A DNA stretch of 13,154 nt, taken from the NCBI GenBank assembly GCA_021825225.1, contig JAKAIH010000019.1, positions 1 through 13,154 of the forward strand, read 5' to 3'. Source of the stretch: Pseudomonadota bacterium (GTDB lineage: Bacteria > Pseudomonadota > Gammaproteobacteria > Burkholderiales > SG8-39). Within the stretch, counting starts at the first letter, position 1. Every line of letters begins with the position of its first letter. Positions 1 to 6,769 of this stretch are shown here, one piece after another. The position numbers and the translations under genes were made by a program. The notes beneath the pieces were generated by a model. The model did no database searches, was not told the origin of the DNA, and worked only from the letters and a program-made list of their open reading frames with translations.

Positions 1-1
1 C

Positions 2-670
2 TTCGGCGCCTCGTACGAAGTGGAGGCGCCGGTGGCAGGTGCGTTTCAGGCGGAGAACATTCTATGCGCGCTCGGTTTGGCCCTGGGCACAGACGTGCCA
101 GTCGACCGAGCGATTGCCGGCATCGCTCGCCTGGCCAGCGTTCCAGGGCGGCTTGAACTCGCCGCCGTTCTTGCCAATGGCGCGGCAGTCTACGTGGATT
201 ACGCGCATACTCCCGACGCTCTGGACAATGTTCTGCGCAGTGTGCGCCCGCACGTCGGCGCGAAAGCCAAGCTCCACGTGCTGTTCGGCTGCGGCGGCGA
301 CCGCGATAAGGGCAAGCGACCCATCATGGGCCGTATTGCCGCAGAACGCAGCGATTGCGTTTGGGTGACGGATGACAATCCACGCACCGAGGACCCGGAC
401 GCCATCCGCAGACAAGTGCTCTCGGGTGCCACGAGTGCGGCCCGCGCAACGAACGCCGGCCCGCGTCGTGAAGCCTTGCAACGCGCGCTTTGCGCATTGC
501 GCTCGGGAGATGTCCTTGTCGTCGCCGGCAAAGGCCATGAAGACTACCAGATCGTACTTGAACGCGACTCCGCTGGGCTGCCCTTGCATGATTCCCGGGG
601 ACGCCCCGTAACCAAGAAGATTCCGTTCTCCGACGCCAAAGTCATCCGCGAGATCGTCGCGTCGATGTAG
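2..670 (+). CDS. murE: MurE-type UDP-MurNAc-tripeptide ligase, 3' part (5' end outside window)
   Basis: This is the C-terminal ~222 residues of a Mur ligase; the frame is open from base 2, so the gene starts upstream. MurE enzymes are cytoplasmic and use ATP to add the third amino acid of the peptidoglycan stem to UDP-MurNAc-L-Ala-D-Glu. Visible are the end of the central domain (GAFQAENILCAL, then VPGRLE), YVDYAHTPDAL, GCGGDRDKGKRP, and DDNPRTEDP. The DNPR motif (bases 374-385) is the signature of enzymes that accept meso-DAP rather than lysine. The C-terminus has GKGHEDYQ followed by an extra stretch of about 20 residues before the final KKIPFSDAKVIREI. In most proteobacteria murE sits in the dcw cluster next to murF; here it is followed by dapF- and dapL-like genes, so it may be a second, accessory copy. 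Specificity for meso- over LL-DAP is inferred from the motif only. Confidence 0.93.
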   Translation, partial: FGASYEVEAPVAGAFQAENILCALGLALGTDVPVDRAIAGIARLASVPGRLELAAVLANGAAVYVDYAHTPDALDNVLRSVRPHVGAKAKLHVLFGCGGDRDKGKRPIMGRIAAERSDCVWVTDDNPRTEDPDAIRRQVLSGATSAARATNAGPRREALQRALCALRSGDVLVVAGKGHEDYQIVLERDSAGLPLHDSRGRPVTKKIPFSDAKVIREIVASM

Positions 671-693
671 TGCAGGTCCACGAGGAAGCCAAC

Positions 694-1716
694 ATGGCCG
701 CATTCTATGATGCCCGCGGCAATACCTATTTTGTCGCCACGCCGGAGGAGATCGGCGGCTTCGCCGATCTTGCGCGAACTGCTCCTGAAGCCGCCAGGAC
801 ACGCGAGCGTTGGGCACGACGCGCCATCGAACGCATTTGCGGCCGCCTGAACGATTCTGCAGGGACCGAAACGGGCGGCGCCAAGAGGTACCGGTCGGAT
901 GGTTTGTTAGTGGGCCCCTTCCCGGACGGACACGCTTTCGCGTTGTTGATCGTAAACACCGACGGAACGCTGGCGGAGCGCAGCGGGAACGGCCTGACGA
1001 TCTTCTCGCAGTACCTCGTCGACGCCGGACGGACCAATCGCTCGGATGCCTTCTTTTTGCGCGTCTATCACGACACGCCCGAGTCGCCCTTTGTCGAGGC
1101 GCGCATAGAAGCAGGTGAACGAGAGGGGCGCAAAGGATTTTGGATCGACATGGGCGTCCCGACATATGGACTTTCAGCAGTTGGGGCAGCACCCGAACAC
1201 GTTGGGGTTTCCGAGTTCGACGATCTCGTCGTTGCCCGTGTTTACGATCTCGAGAAGATCGAGGCATCCTGGGCATGCAGCCAGTTTGTCAATGTCGGGA
1301 ATCCGCATTGTGTGACCTTCCTGACAAGCCCGGACCTGTTGCCCTCGATGGAGCAGCTCGGCTCCGAGAAGTGGATGCCCGGCTTAAGCGCGATTGCGAA
1401 CAGCACCGGGAGCCAAGGCATGCGCGGCGTGGGGCGCCCGTGCAAGAACGGCATCAATCTGCAGTGGGCCTGCGTCACTGGTCCGGATAGTATCGAAGCG
1501 CGCGTGTTTGAGCGCGGCGAAGGACCGACTTTGTCTTCCGGGTCAAGCGCAACGGCCGTCGCGAGCGCCGCACGCAAGCTGGGGCTCCTCGATGCGAAGA
1601 CCGTAAATGTTAGAATGCCGGGCGGCGTTGCGCCAGTGCGATTCGACGAACGCAATGGGACCCTGCAGCGAGTGATGTTGTTTGGCGAAGCGCAGCAAGC
1701 GAATCCACCAGATTAG
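694..1716 (+). CDS. dapF: Divergent diaminopimelate epimerase-like protein with both catalytic Cys replaced by Ser
   Basis: A DapF-fold protein of 340 residues, longer than the usual ~275. DapF interconverts LL- and meso-DAP without a cofactor, using a pair of cysteines. Family marks are present: GNTYFV near the N-terminus, [26 protein letters not shown] (His205), FERGEGPTL (Glu273, Arg274). The canonical E-x-CGNG is ERSGNG here (Ser97, bases 982-984), and the canonical LACGTG is LSSGSS (Ser282, bases 1537-1539), so both acid/base cysteines are Ser. The substrate-binding Asn, His, Glu and Arg positions appear kept. The start is taken at ATG 694 because GAGGA at 682-686 is well spaced and the product then begins like DapF; a GTG at 670 overlapping the murE stop is the alternative. 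It may be inactive, altered in chemistry, or a binding/scaffold protein; standard epimerase activity should not be assumed. Confidence 0.82.
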   Translation: MAAFYDARGNTYFVATPEEIGGFADLARTAPEAARTRERWARRAIERICGRLNDSAGTETGGAKRYRSDGLLVGPFPDGHAFALLIVNTDGTLAERSGNGLTIFSQYLVDAGRTNRSDAFFLRVYHDTPESPFVEARIEAGEREGRKGFWIDMGVPTYGLSAVGAAPEHVGVSEFDDLVVARVYDLEKIEASWACSQFVNVGNPHCVTFLTSPDLLPSMEQLGSEKWMPGLSAIANSTGSQGMRGVGRPCKNGINLQWACVTGPDSIEARVFERGEGPTLSSGSSATAVASAARKLGLLDAKTVNVRMPGGVAPVRFDERNGTLQRVMLFGEAQQANPPD

Positions 1717-1733
1717 GGCTTTCAAATTCGATC

Positions 1734-2963
1734 ATGACCTATATTAACGACAATTACCTCAAGTTGACCGCCGGTTACCTGTTTCCGGAAATTGGCCGGC
1801 GGGTCCAGGCCTTCTGCGACAAGAACCCTTCCGCAAACGTCATTCGCCTGGGCATCGGCGATGTCACCGAACCTCTTGCTCCCGCCGTGACTCAGGCGAT
1901 GCATGCAGCCGTCGATGAGTTGGCCGAACGGTCGTCGTTCCGTGGCTATGGGCCCGAGCAGGGCTACGATTTCCTGCGCGAAGCCATTGCCAAACACGAT
2001 TATCGGGCTCGCGGAGCCGAGGTCGACGCGGATGAGATCTTCGTCTCGGACGGCTCGAAGTGTGATTCGGGGAATATCCTGGATGTGTTCGGCGAGGATA
2101 ACGTCATCGCGGTGCTGGATCCCGTCTATCCGGTCTATGTGGATACCAACGTCATGGCCGGGCACACGGGGCCGGCGGATGCCAGCGGCCGCTACAGCGG
2201 CCTGGTGTACCTTCCGGTTACCGCGGAAAACGATTTCGTTCCTGAACTTCCCAAGCAGCGGGTCGACCTGATTTACCTGTGCTATCCGAATAACCCGACT
2301 GGCGTGGTTGCCACCAAGGAGATGTTGAAGCGCTGGGTCGAATACGCGCGGCAGAACGGTTCGATAATTCTGTATGACGCCGCCTATGAAGCGTACATCA
2401 CCGATCCGGCCATTCCGCACTCGATCTATGAAATTGACGGAGCGAGGGACGTCGCGATCGAGTTCCGCAGTTTCAGCAAGACGGCCGGCTTCACCGGCGT
2501 GCGCTGTGCCTTCACGGTGATTCCGAAGGGCCTCAAGGGAAAGACGCGAGATGGCCGCGAAGTCTCGATTCATGGGCTCTGGAATCGGCGGCACTGCACC
2601 AAGTTCAACGGGGTTTCGTATCCCGTGCAACGAGGCGCCGCTGCGATTTACTCGCCCGAAGGCAAGCAGCAGGTGCGGGAAACCATAGCGTTTTACCTCG
2701 CCAACGCCAAGCTGGTGCGCGAAGCGCTGACACAACTGGGAATACGGGTCTACGGCGGGGTGAACGCACCTTACGTCTGGCTGAAAACCCCAGGCAATTT
2801 GAGCAGTTGGGATTTTTTCGACAAGCTACTGCAGCAAGCCCATTTGGTAGGAACGCCAGGGAGCGGCTTTGGCGCCTGTGGCGAGGGTTATTTCCGTCTG
2901 AGCGCCTTCAACAGCCGGGCCAACGTCGAAGAAGCCGTGCAGCGCTTCGCGAAGATTCTGTAA
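1734..2963 (+). CDS. dapL: LL-diaminopimelate aminotransferase
   Basis: DapL is a cytoplasmic PLP enzyme that converts tetrahydrodipicolinate plus glutamate directly to LL-DAP, bypassing the succinylase or acetylase steps (DapD, DapC, DapE). The 409-residue length fits the family. The N-terminus ([17 protein letters not shown], then [11 protein letters not shown]) is diagnostic, followed by [15 protein letters not shown] and the PLP-lysine segment [12 protein letters not shown], with Lys249 at bases 2478-2480. It starts 17 bases after the dapF-like stop, probably in the same transcript, with only a poor ribosome-binding site. It ends 2 bases before the convergent uup stop. DapL is typical of cyanobacteria, Chlamydiae, plants and some Firmicutes and deltaproteobacteria, so finding it in a betaproteobacterial-looking contig suggests transfer. 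GC content is lower than in the neighbours to the right. The family call is secure; the role as an accessory rather than the main DAP route is inferred. Confidence 0.95.
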   Translation: MTYINDNYLKLTAGYLFPEIGRRVQAFCDKNPSANVIRLGIGDVTEPLAPAVTQAMHAAVDELAERSSFRGYGPEQGYDFLREAIAKHDYRARGAEVDADEIFVSDGSKCDSGNILDVFGEDNVIAVLDPVYPVYVDTNVMAGHTGPADASGRYSGLVYLPVTAENDFVPELPKQRVDLIYLCYPNNPTGVVATKEMLKRWVEYARQNGSIILYDAAYEAYITDPAIPHSIYEIDGARDVAIEFRSFSKTAGFTGVRCAFTVIPKGLKGKTRDGREVSIHGLWNRRHCTKFNGVSYPVQRGAAAIYSPEGKQQVRETIAFYLANAKLVREALTQLGIRVYGGVNAPYVWLKTPGNLSSWDFFDKLLQQAHLVGTPGSGFGACGEGYFRLSAFNSRANVEEAVQRFAKIL

Positions 2964-2965
2964 GC

Positions 2966-4888
2966 TCAGCGCCGCGCTTCCAGCTCTTCCCAGCGCGACA
3001 GGGCCGACGCGAGTTCCGCCTCGATCGCCGCATAACGCAGGTTCAGGCGCTGCACCTGCCCCGGCTGATCCCGGTACAGCGCGGCATCCGCGAGCGCGGC
3101 GCCGATCTGCCCTTGCTCCTTTTCCAGAGCGTCTATTTTTGCCGGAAGTCCGGCGAGTTCGCGCTCTTCCTTGTAGCTGAGCCGGGTCTTGGCAGGCACC
3201 GGCGCGGCAGGACCGCGTCGGGTGCGACCTTCTTCCGTCTTTTGCCCGCCCCGCGCGGGCGCCGCCTCTGCCCCGGCTGACGCTTTCACGCGCTGCCAGT
3301 CGCTGTAGCCGCCGGCGTATTCCTTCCATACGCCCTCACCTTCGCTGGCTATGGTCTGGGTCACCACGTTGTCGAGGAACGCGCGATCGTGGCTCACCAG
3401 AAACAGCGTGCCGCTATAGTCCTGCAGCAGTTCCTCCAGCAGTTCCAGCGTCTCGATGTCGAGGTCGTTGGTGGGCTCATCCAGCACCAGCACATTGGCC
3501 GGCCGGCTGAACAGACGCGCCAGCAGCAGGCGATTGCGCTCGCCGCCGGAGAGCGATTTGACCGGAGCGCGCGCGCGTTCGGGCGGGAACAGAAAATCAC
3601 CGAGGTAGCTGATCACGTGCTTGCGCGCGCCGTTGATTTCGACGAAATCCCCGCCGACGCTGATGGTGTCGGCCAGCGTGGCCTCTTCATCCAGCACCGC
3701 GCGGAACTGGTCGAAATAGGCGAAATCGAGCTTGGTGCCGAGACGGACCTGGCCCTCGTCCGGCTGCAGTTCGCCCAGGATCAGTTTGAGCAAGGTGGTC
3801 TTGCCGCTGCCGTTGGGTCCGATCAGGCCCACTTTGTCGCCGCGCAGGATGCGGCAGGAAAAGTCCCGCACTACCGCTTTTCCGCCGTATTGCTTGCCCA
3901 CTTTGCGCAGTTCCACTACCAACTTGCCGGAACGCTCGCCCTCGTCCACCGCCAGGGCGACCTTGCCGACTCGCGTGCGCCGCGCGCTGCGCTCCAGGCG
4001 CAAAGCTTCCAGGCGTCGCACCCGGCCTTCGTTGCGCGTACGCCGTGCTTCGATGCCTTTGCGGATCCACACTTCTTCCTGCGCCAAGAACTTGTCGAAT
4101 TTGCGCTCGTGTACCGCTTCGGCTTCGAGCGCCGCCGCTTTCTGCTGCTGGTAGGCGCTGAAGTTGCCGTCGTAGCCGGTGAGGTGCCCGCGATCGAGCT
4201 CGATGATCCGCGTGGCCACGTTGTCGAGAAAACGCCGATCGTGAGTAACGAACAGCACGCTGCCCGAAAACGACAGCAGCATCTGCTCCAGCCATTCGAT
4301 CGCGCCTACGTCCAGATGGTTGGTCGGCTCATCCAGCAGCAACAGCGCAGGCGCCGGCACCAACGCCCGTGCCAGGGCGACGCGCTTCTTCAAACCTCCG
4401 GACAGGTCCGCCACCAGCCGGTCGGCGTCCAGCTGCAGGCGTGAGAGCGTGTTTGCGACCTTGTGCTCCAGGCTCCAGCCGTCGCTCGCATCGAGCGCTT
4501 CCTGCAGCTCATGCAGTCTGTCCATCAAGGCGGGATCGGCCGCTGCGCCGGCTTCATGCGCTTCGCTGAGGGCGTGCGCCGCCGCATGATAGTCGACGAG
4601 CAGTTGGGTGCCTTGGCCCAGGCCTTCGGCTACCGCTTCGAACACGCTCAGCCCGGGCCGGAAATCCGGCTCCTGCGCCACGCTTGCGAGCTTCAGCTCG
4701 GGCGCGCGCCAGAGCTTGCCGTCATCGGCGGCGGCACCGTCGATGAGCTTGAGCAGGCTGGACTTGCCGGTGCCGTTGCGGCCGATCAGGCCGATGCGCT
4801 CGCCCGGTTCGATGACCAGATCGGCATGGTCGAGCAAAGGCACATGGCCATAGGCGAGGCAAACCTGGGATAGCTGGATGAGGGGCAT
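2966..4888 (-). CDS. uup: ABC-F family ATPase, Uup type
   Basis: A soluble twin-ATPase ABC protein without membrane segments, 640 residues, the size of E. coli Uup (635). ABC-F proteins act on ribosomes or nucleic acid; Uup is linked to precise excision of transposons, branched DNA intermediates and ribosome function. First cassette: Walker A GRNGTGKSS (36-44), signature LSGG (162-165), Walker B LLLLDEP (182-188). Charged P-site linker at about 245-305. Second cassette: GPNGSGKTT (357-365), LSGGE (446-450), VLVLDEP (466-472). A low-complexity Ala/Arg/Pro linker (about 540-570) leads to a C-terminal coiled coil (about 570-640), the Uup hallmark. The start MPLIQLSQVCLAYG matches the family, although no clear Shine-Dalgarno precedes it. 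It lies 70 bases downstream of the cyclase-fusion gene on the same strand, and that gap shows no convincing terminator or promoter, so co-transcription is possible. Confidence 0.95.
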   Translation of the reverse strand: MPLIQLSQVCLAYGHVPLLDHADLVIEPGERIGLIGRNGTGKSSLLKLIDGAAADDGKLWRAPELKLASVAQEPDFRPGLSVFEAVAEGLGQGTQLLVDYHAAAHALSEAHEAGAAADPALMDRLHELQEALDASDGWSLEHKVANTLSRLQLDADRLVADLSGGLKKRVALARALVPAPALLLLDEPTNHLDVGAIEWLEQMLLSFSGSVLFVTHDRRFLDNVATRIIELDRGHLTGYDGNFSAYQQQKAAALEAEAVHERKFDKFLAQEEVWIRKGIEARRTRNEGRVRRLEALRLERSARRTRVGKVALAVDEGERSGKLVVELRKVGKQYGGKAVVRDFSCRILRGDKVGLIGPNGSGKTTLLKLILGELQPDEGQVRLGTKLDFAYFDQFRAVLDEEATLADTISVGGDFVEINGARKHVISYLGDFLFPPERARAPVKSLSGGERNRLLLARLFSRPANVLVLDEPTNDLDIETLELLEELLQDYSGTLFLVSHDRAFLDNVVTQTIASEGEGVWKEYAGGYSDWQRVKASAGAEAAPARGGQKTEEGRTRRGPAAPVPAKTRLSYKEERELAGLPAKIDALEKEQGQIGAALADAALYRDQPGQVQRLNLRYAAIEAELASALSRWEELEARR

Positions 4889-4958
4889 GGCGAGGCGCAG
4901 GCGGGATGGTTGCCCCTAGGATAACCCATCGCGCAGGATTTACCGCATTTCGCCGGCG

Positions 4959-6491
4959 CTAAACCGCGTATTTCACCGAGCGGATCTCCGTAATCGGCAG
5001 CATGGCGATGTCGCGCAGCTTCTCGTAGCGCTCGTTGGCCAAGTCGACCATCGTGCCCAGCTGCGAGTAGGATGAGGCGACGAAATGCTCCTGACCGTCC
5101 TCGCCTTTGCGCGTGATGCCGAAATCGACGGCGGCGCGCTTCTGCTGCGCCAGCTTGCTCAACAGGTTCTTCGTCGCCCAGATGGTGCCGAAGCGCGCGA
5201 ACTCGCTCAGGCGGGAAGCATGGTTGATGGTATCCCCGAGCACCGCGAACTCCACGCTGGTAGCGGTCTGGAACGTGCCCAGCCACTCCTGGCCCTCATG
5301 CAGCCCGGTGTTGAGGTAGAGCTCGTTGAGCCAGTTCTTGCGCAGCTGCCACTTCTTGCTGATTTTCCTGATTTCCGATTTCAGCTCCTGCGCGCAGGCC
5401 AGTGCGTTGAAAATGTAGTCGCTGTCGGGCTGCGGGAAAAAATAATAGACCATGCCGTCGCCTACATGCTTGCCGTAGGTGCCGTAGTACTTTCTGAAAA
5501 CCGGCCCCATGGTGGTCCAGATTTCATTGATCAGCTCGAAGTACTCTTCCGGCGGCAGTTCGGAGCAGATTTTGACCGAGTTCTGCAGATCGGCGACCAT
5601 CACAGCGAGCGGGGTGAGCACCGGCAGGCGCTTGCGCATCAGGTCGCGGATCACCGCGTCGCGCTGGCTGAGGAAATCCAGCAGCGACGCGTTGTACTGC
5701 TGCGCCGGAATGTATACGACGAAAATCCCTTCGCGGAAGAAGGAGGCGAACACACGCCAGCTTTCCGCGTGCCCGGCGGAATCGATCAGGTCGACCGAGA
5801 AATCGAGGATGGGCTTGCGCTCCGATGTGGCCACCGCTTCGCCGTACAGCTGGTCCGCCAGCGCCAGGGCCCCGCGGTCCAACCCTCGCAGCAGCCCGAG
5901 AACGCTGCTTTTCGCCAGACGGCTCTTGGCCAAGGCCAGGTGGATGCGCAACAGCTCCGAGTCGAAATAATTCGACTTCTCGGACACGGCCTGAAACAGC
6001 AGCAGGAACAGGTTGCGCGCCTCGCTGTGCGCAGGCAGCGTGTCCAGGCCGGAAAGAATGCGCTTGCGCGCCGCATCGTTGTACCAGGTCAGTTCGAAGT
6101 TGTAATTCACCATGTAGGCCGGATGCGGCACGTCCTCCAGCGTCAGGCGCAAGGCGCGGCGATTATCGGTCGCCACCGGCGGCGACTGTTCGCCGAACGG
6201 CGTTTCGGCTGCGGCGGTCGCCGGCTCGGCGGCAAGCGGCTCCCGCCCGGACTGGGAAACTCCTATGCGTGCAACTACCTCGGCCATGGTCAACCCTTCC
6301 CCTTTCAGTCGTTGGACTTCTTCAATCTGGTTTATCGCTTCCTCAGGAAAGTACCCCATCATCTTTGCATCGCCCTCTTCAGGCTGGGGTTGTTTGAGTA
6401 GCGGCTTGGACAGTATCCCTAACTTAATGTAATTATTTAGGGTTGCACGTGAAATGCCAGTTTTCTCTAATATTTCTTTGCTGGATTTCAT
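4959..6491 (-). CDS. MerR-type HTH / PAS-like sensor / class III adenylate cyclase fusion
   Basis: A 510-residue soluble protein with no signal peptide or membrane segment. Residues 1-75 form a MerR-like winged helix (KEILEKTGISRATLNNYIKLGIL, later YFPEEAINQIEEVQRL). Residues 78-112 are an Ala/Pro/Glu-rich linker. Residues ~118-260 look PAS-like: PAYMVNYNFELTWYN and ARNLFLLLF resemble the ligand-binding domain of MmyB-type regulators. Residues ~293-450 are a class III cyclase: metal Asp301 in VADLQNS, Asp345 in KHVGDG, Lys341 at the adenine-selecting position, and Asn423/Arg427 in INHASR for transition-state binding. These residues predict an active enzyme, more likely making cAMP than cGMP. 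Its own N-terminus suggests it binds DNA, and the divergent region beside it carries strong palindromes. The ATG at 6491 has no good ribosome-binding site. The HTH and cyclase calls are firm; the ligand-domain call is tentative. Confidence 0.88.
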   Translation of the reverse strand: MKSSKEILEKTGISRATLNNYIKLGILSKPLLKQPQPEEGDAKMMGYFPEEAINQIEEVQRLKGEGLTMAEVVARIGVSQSGREPLAAEPATAAAETPFGEQSPPVATDNRRALRLTLEDVPHPAYMVNYNFELTWYNDAARKRILSGLDTLPAHSEARNLFLLLFQAVSEKSNYFDSELLRIHLALAKSRLAKSSVLGLLRGLDRGALALADQLYGEAVATSERKPILDFSVDLIDSAGHAESWRVFASFFREGIFVVYIPAQQYNASLLDFLSQRDAVIRDLMRKRLPVLTPLAVMVADLQNSVKICSELPPEEYFELINEIWTTMGPVFRKYYGTYGKHVGDGMVYYFFPQPDSDYIFNALACAQELKSEIRKISKKWQLRKNWLNELYLNTGLHEGQEWLGTFQTATSVEFAVLGDTINHASRLSEFARFGTIWATKNLLSKLAQQKRAAVDFGITRKGEDGQEHFVASSYSQLGTMVDLANERYEKLRDIAMLPITEIRSVKYAV

Positions 6492-6538
6492 GTTGATTTG
6501 AGCGCGAACCGGGTTAAGGCCGGATTCTTTTCCCTAAA

Positions 6539-6555
6539 ATTTATACTGTATAAAT
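6539..6555. repeat. Perfect inverted repeat, probable operator (cyclase 5' leader)
   Basis: Arms ATTTATAC and GTATAAAT are exactly complementary around a single central T. The site lies at and just after the predicted start of transcription for the minus-strand cyclase gene. Its right half, CTGTATAAAT, differs by one base from the right arm of the repeat at 6593-6622, which suggests the same protein reads both. Confidence 0.55.
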
Positions 6556-6558
6556 GAT

Positions 6559-6587
6559 AAAATAGACACTTGCGCAAGTGTTGTCAA
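6559..6587 (-). promoter_or_regulatory. Predicted sigma70-type promoter for the MerR-PAS-cyclase gene
   Basis: On the minus strand an exact TTGACA (-35, bases 6587-6582) is followed by a 17-base spacer and TATTTT (-10, bases 6564-6559; 4 of 6 consensus). Transcription would begin near 6552, giving a leader of about 60 bases. The spacer is almost entirely filled by the 16-base palindrome at 6566-6581, the place where MerR-family proteins classically bind, although the spacer is not stretched to the 19-20 bases typical of MerR activation. Confidence 0.6.
6566..6581. repeat. Perfect 16-base palindrome in the promoter spacer, probable operator
   Basis: ACACTTGCGCAAGTGT is identical to its reverse complement with no central gap. 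It occupies the spacer of the minus-strand promoter and abuts the -35 box used by the plus-strand promoter, so a dimeric protein bound here could affect both directions. The likely ligand is the MerR-type HTH encoded next door, by position only. Confidence 0.6.
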
Positions 6588-6608
6588 GCATTATTTAGAC
6601 AGTTTAAT
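6581..6608 (+). promoter_or_regulatory. Predicted sigma70-type promoter for the Lon-like protease gene
   Basis: TTGTCA (6581-6586, 5 of 6) and TTTAAT (6603-6608, 5 of 6) are separated by 16 bases, predicting a start near 6615. The -35 box overlaps, on the other strand, the -35 of the divergent cyclase promoter, so two polymerases could hardly bind at once. The left arm of the 6593-6622 inverted repeat fills the end of the spacer and the right arm covers the start site, an arrangement expected of a repressor operator. Confidence 0.55.
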
Positions 6609-6622
6609 TTATCTGTCTAAAT
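6593..6622. repeat. Inverted repeat with 10-base arms, probable operator over the lon-like promoter
   Basis: Arms ATTTAGACAG (6593-6602) and CTGTCTAAAT (6613-6622) are perfectly complementary, separated by ten A/T bases. The arms flank the predicted -10 element of the plus-strand promoter. An RNA hairpin is unlikely to act as a terminator because no U-run follows. The shared TAGACA core also appears at 6563-6568. Confidence 0.6.
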
Positions 6623-6769
6623 GATCCTTCGGCAGGTACCCCTGGATGCAGCTTCCACTTCTCTCCGCTCGTCAAATTCCGGGGAAAATGACCGCTATGA
6701 TGGATGTCAAACGTGGCGGAAACGCTTCGCGCTAGTCTGTTTCATATCATTCCTGCCGCGCGTCCCATC

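Noticed and set aside
62..1276. 404-codon minus-strand open frame over murE and dapF
   Set aside because: Arg-rich shadow of two recognisable genes.
694..1716. DapF-like gene as a pseudogene
   Set aside because: The frame is intact over 340 codons and other pocket motifs are retained, so the Cys-to-Ser changes look like divergence, not decay.
3389..4444. 351-codon plus-strand open frame opposite uup
   Set aside because: Antisense to two intact ABC cassettes; no independent evidence of coding.
5085..6401. 438-codon plus-strand open frame opposite the cyclase fusion
   Set aside because: Antisense shadow; the minus strand has HTH and cyclase motifs.
6546..6561. LexA box ahead of the cyclase gene
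   Set aside because: Only the left CTGTATA half is present; the right CAG half is missing, so it is noted only as a shared 12-mer.
6593..6622. Intrinsic terminator
   Set aside because: The stem is A/T-rich with a ten-base loop and no following U-run on either strand; an operator is a better reading.
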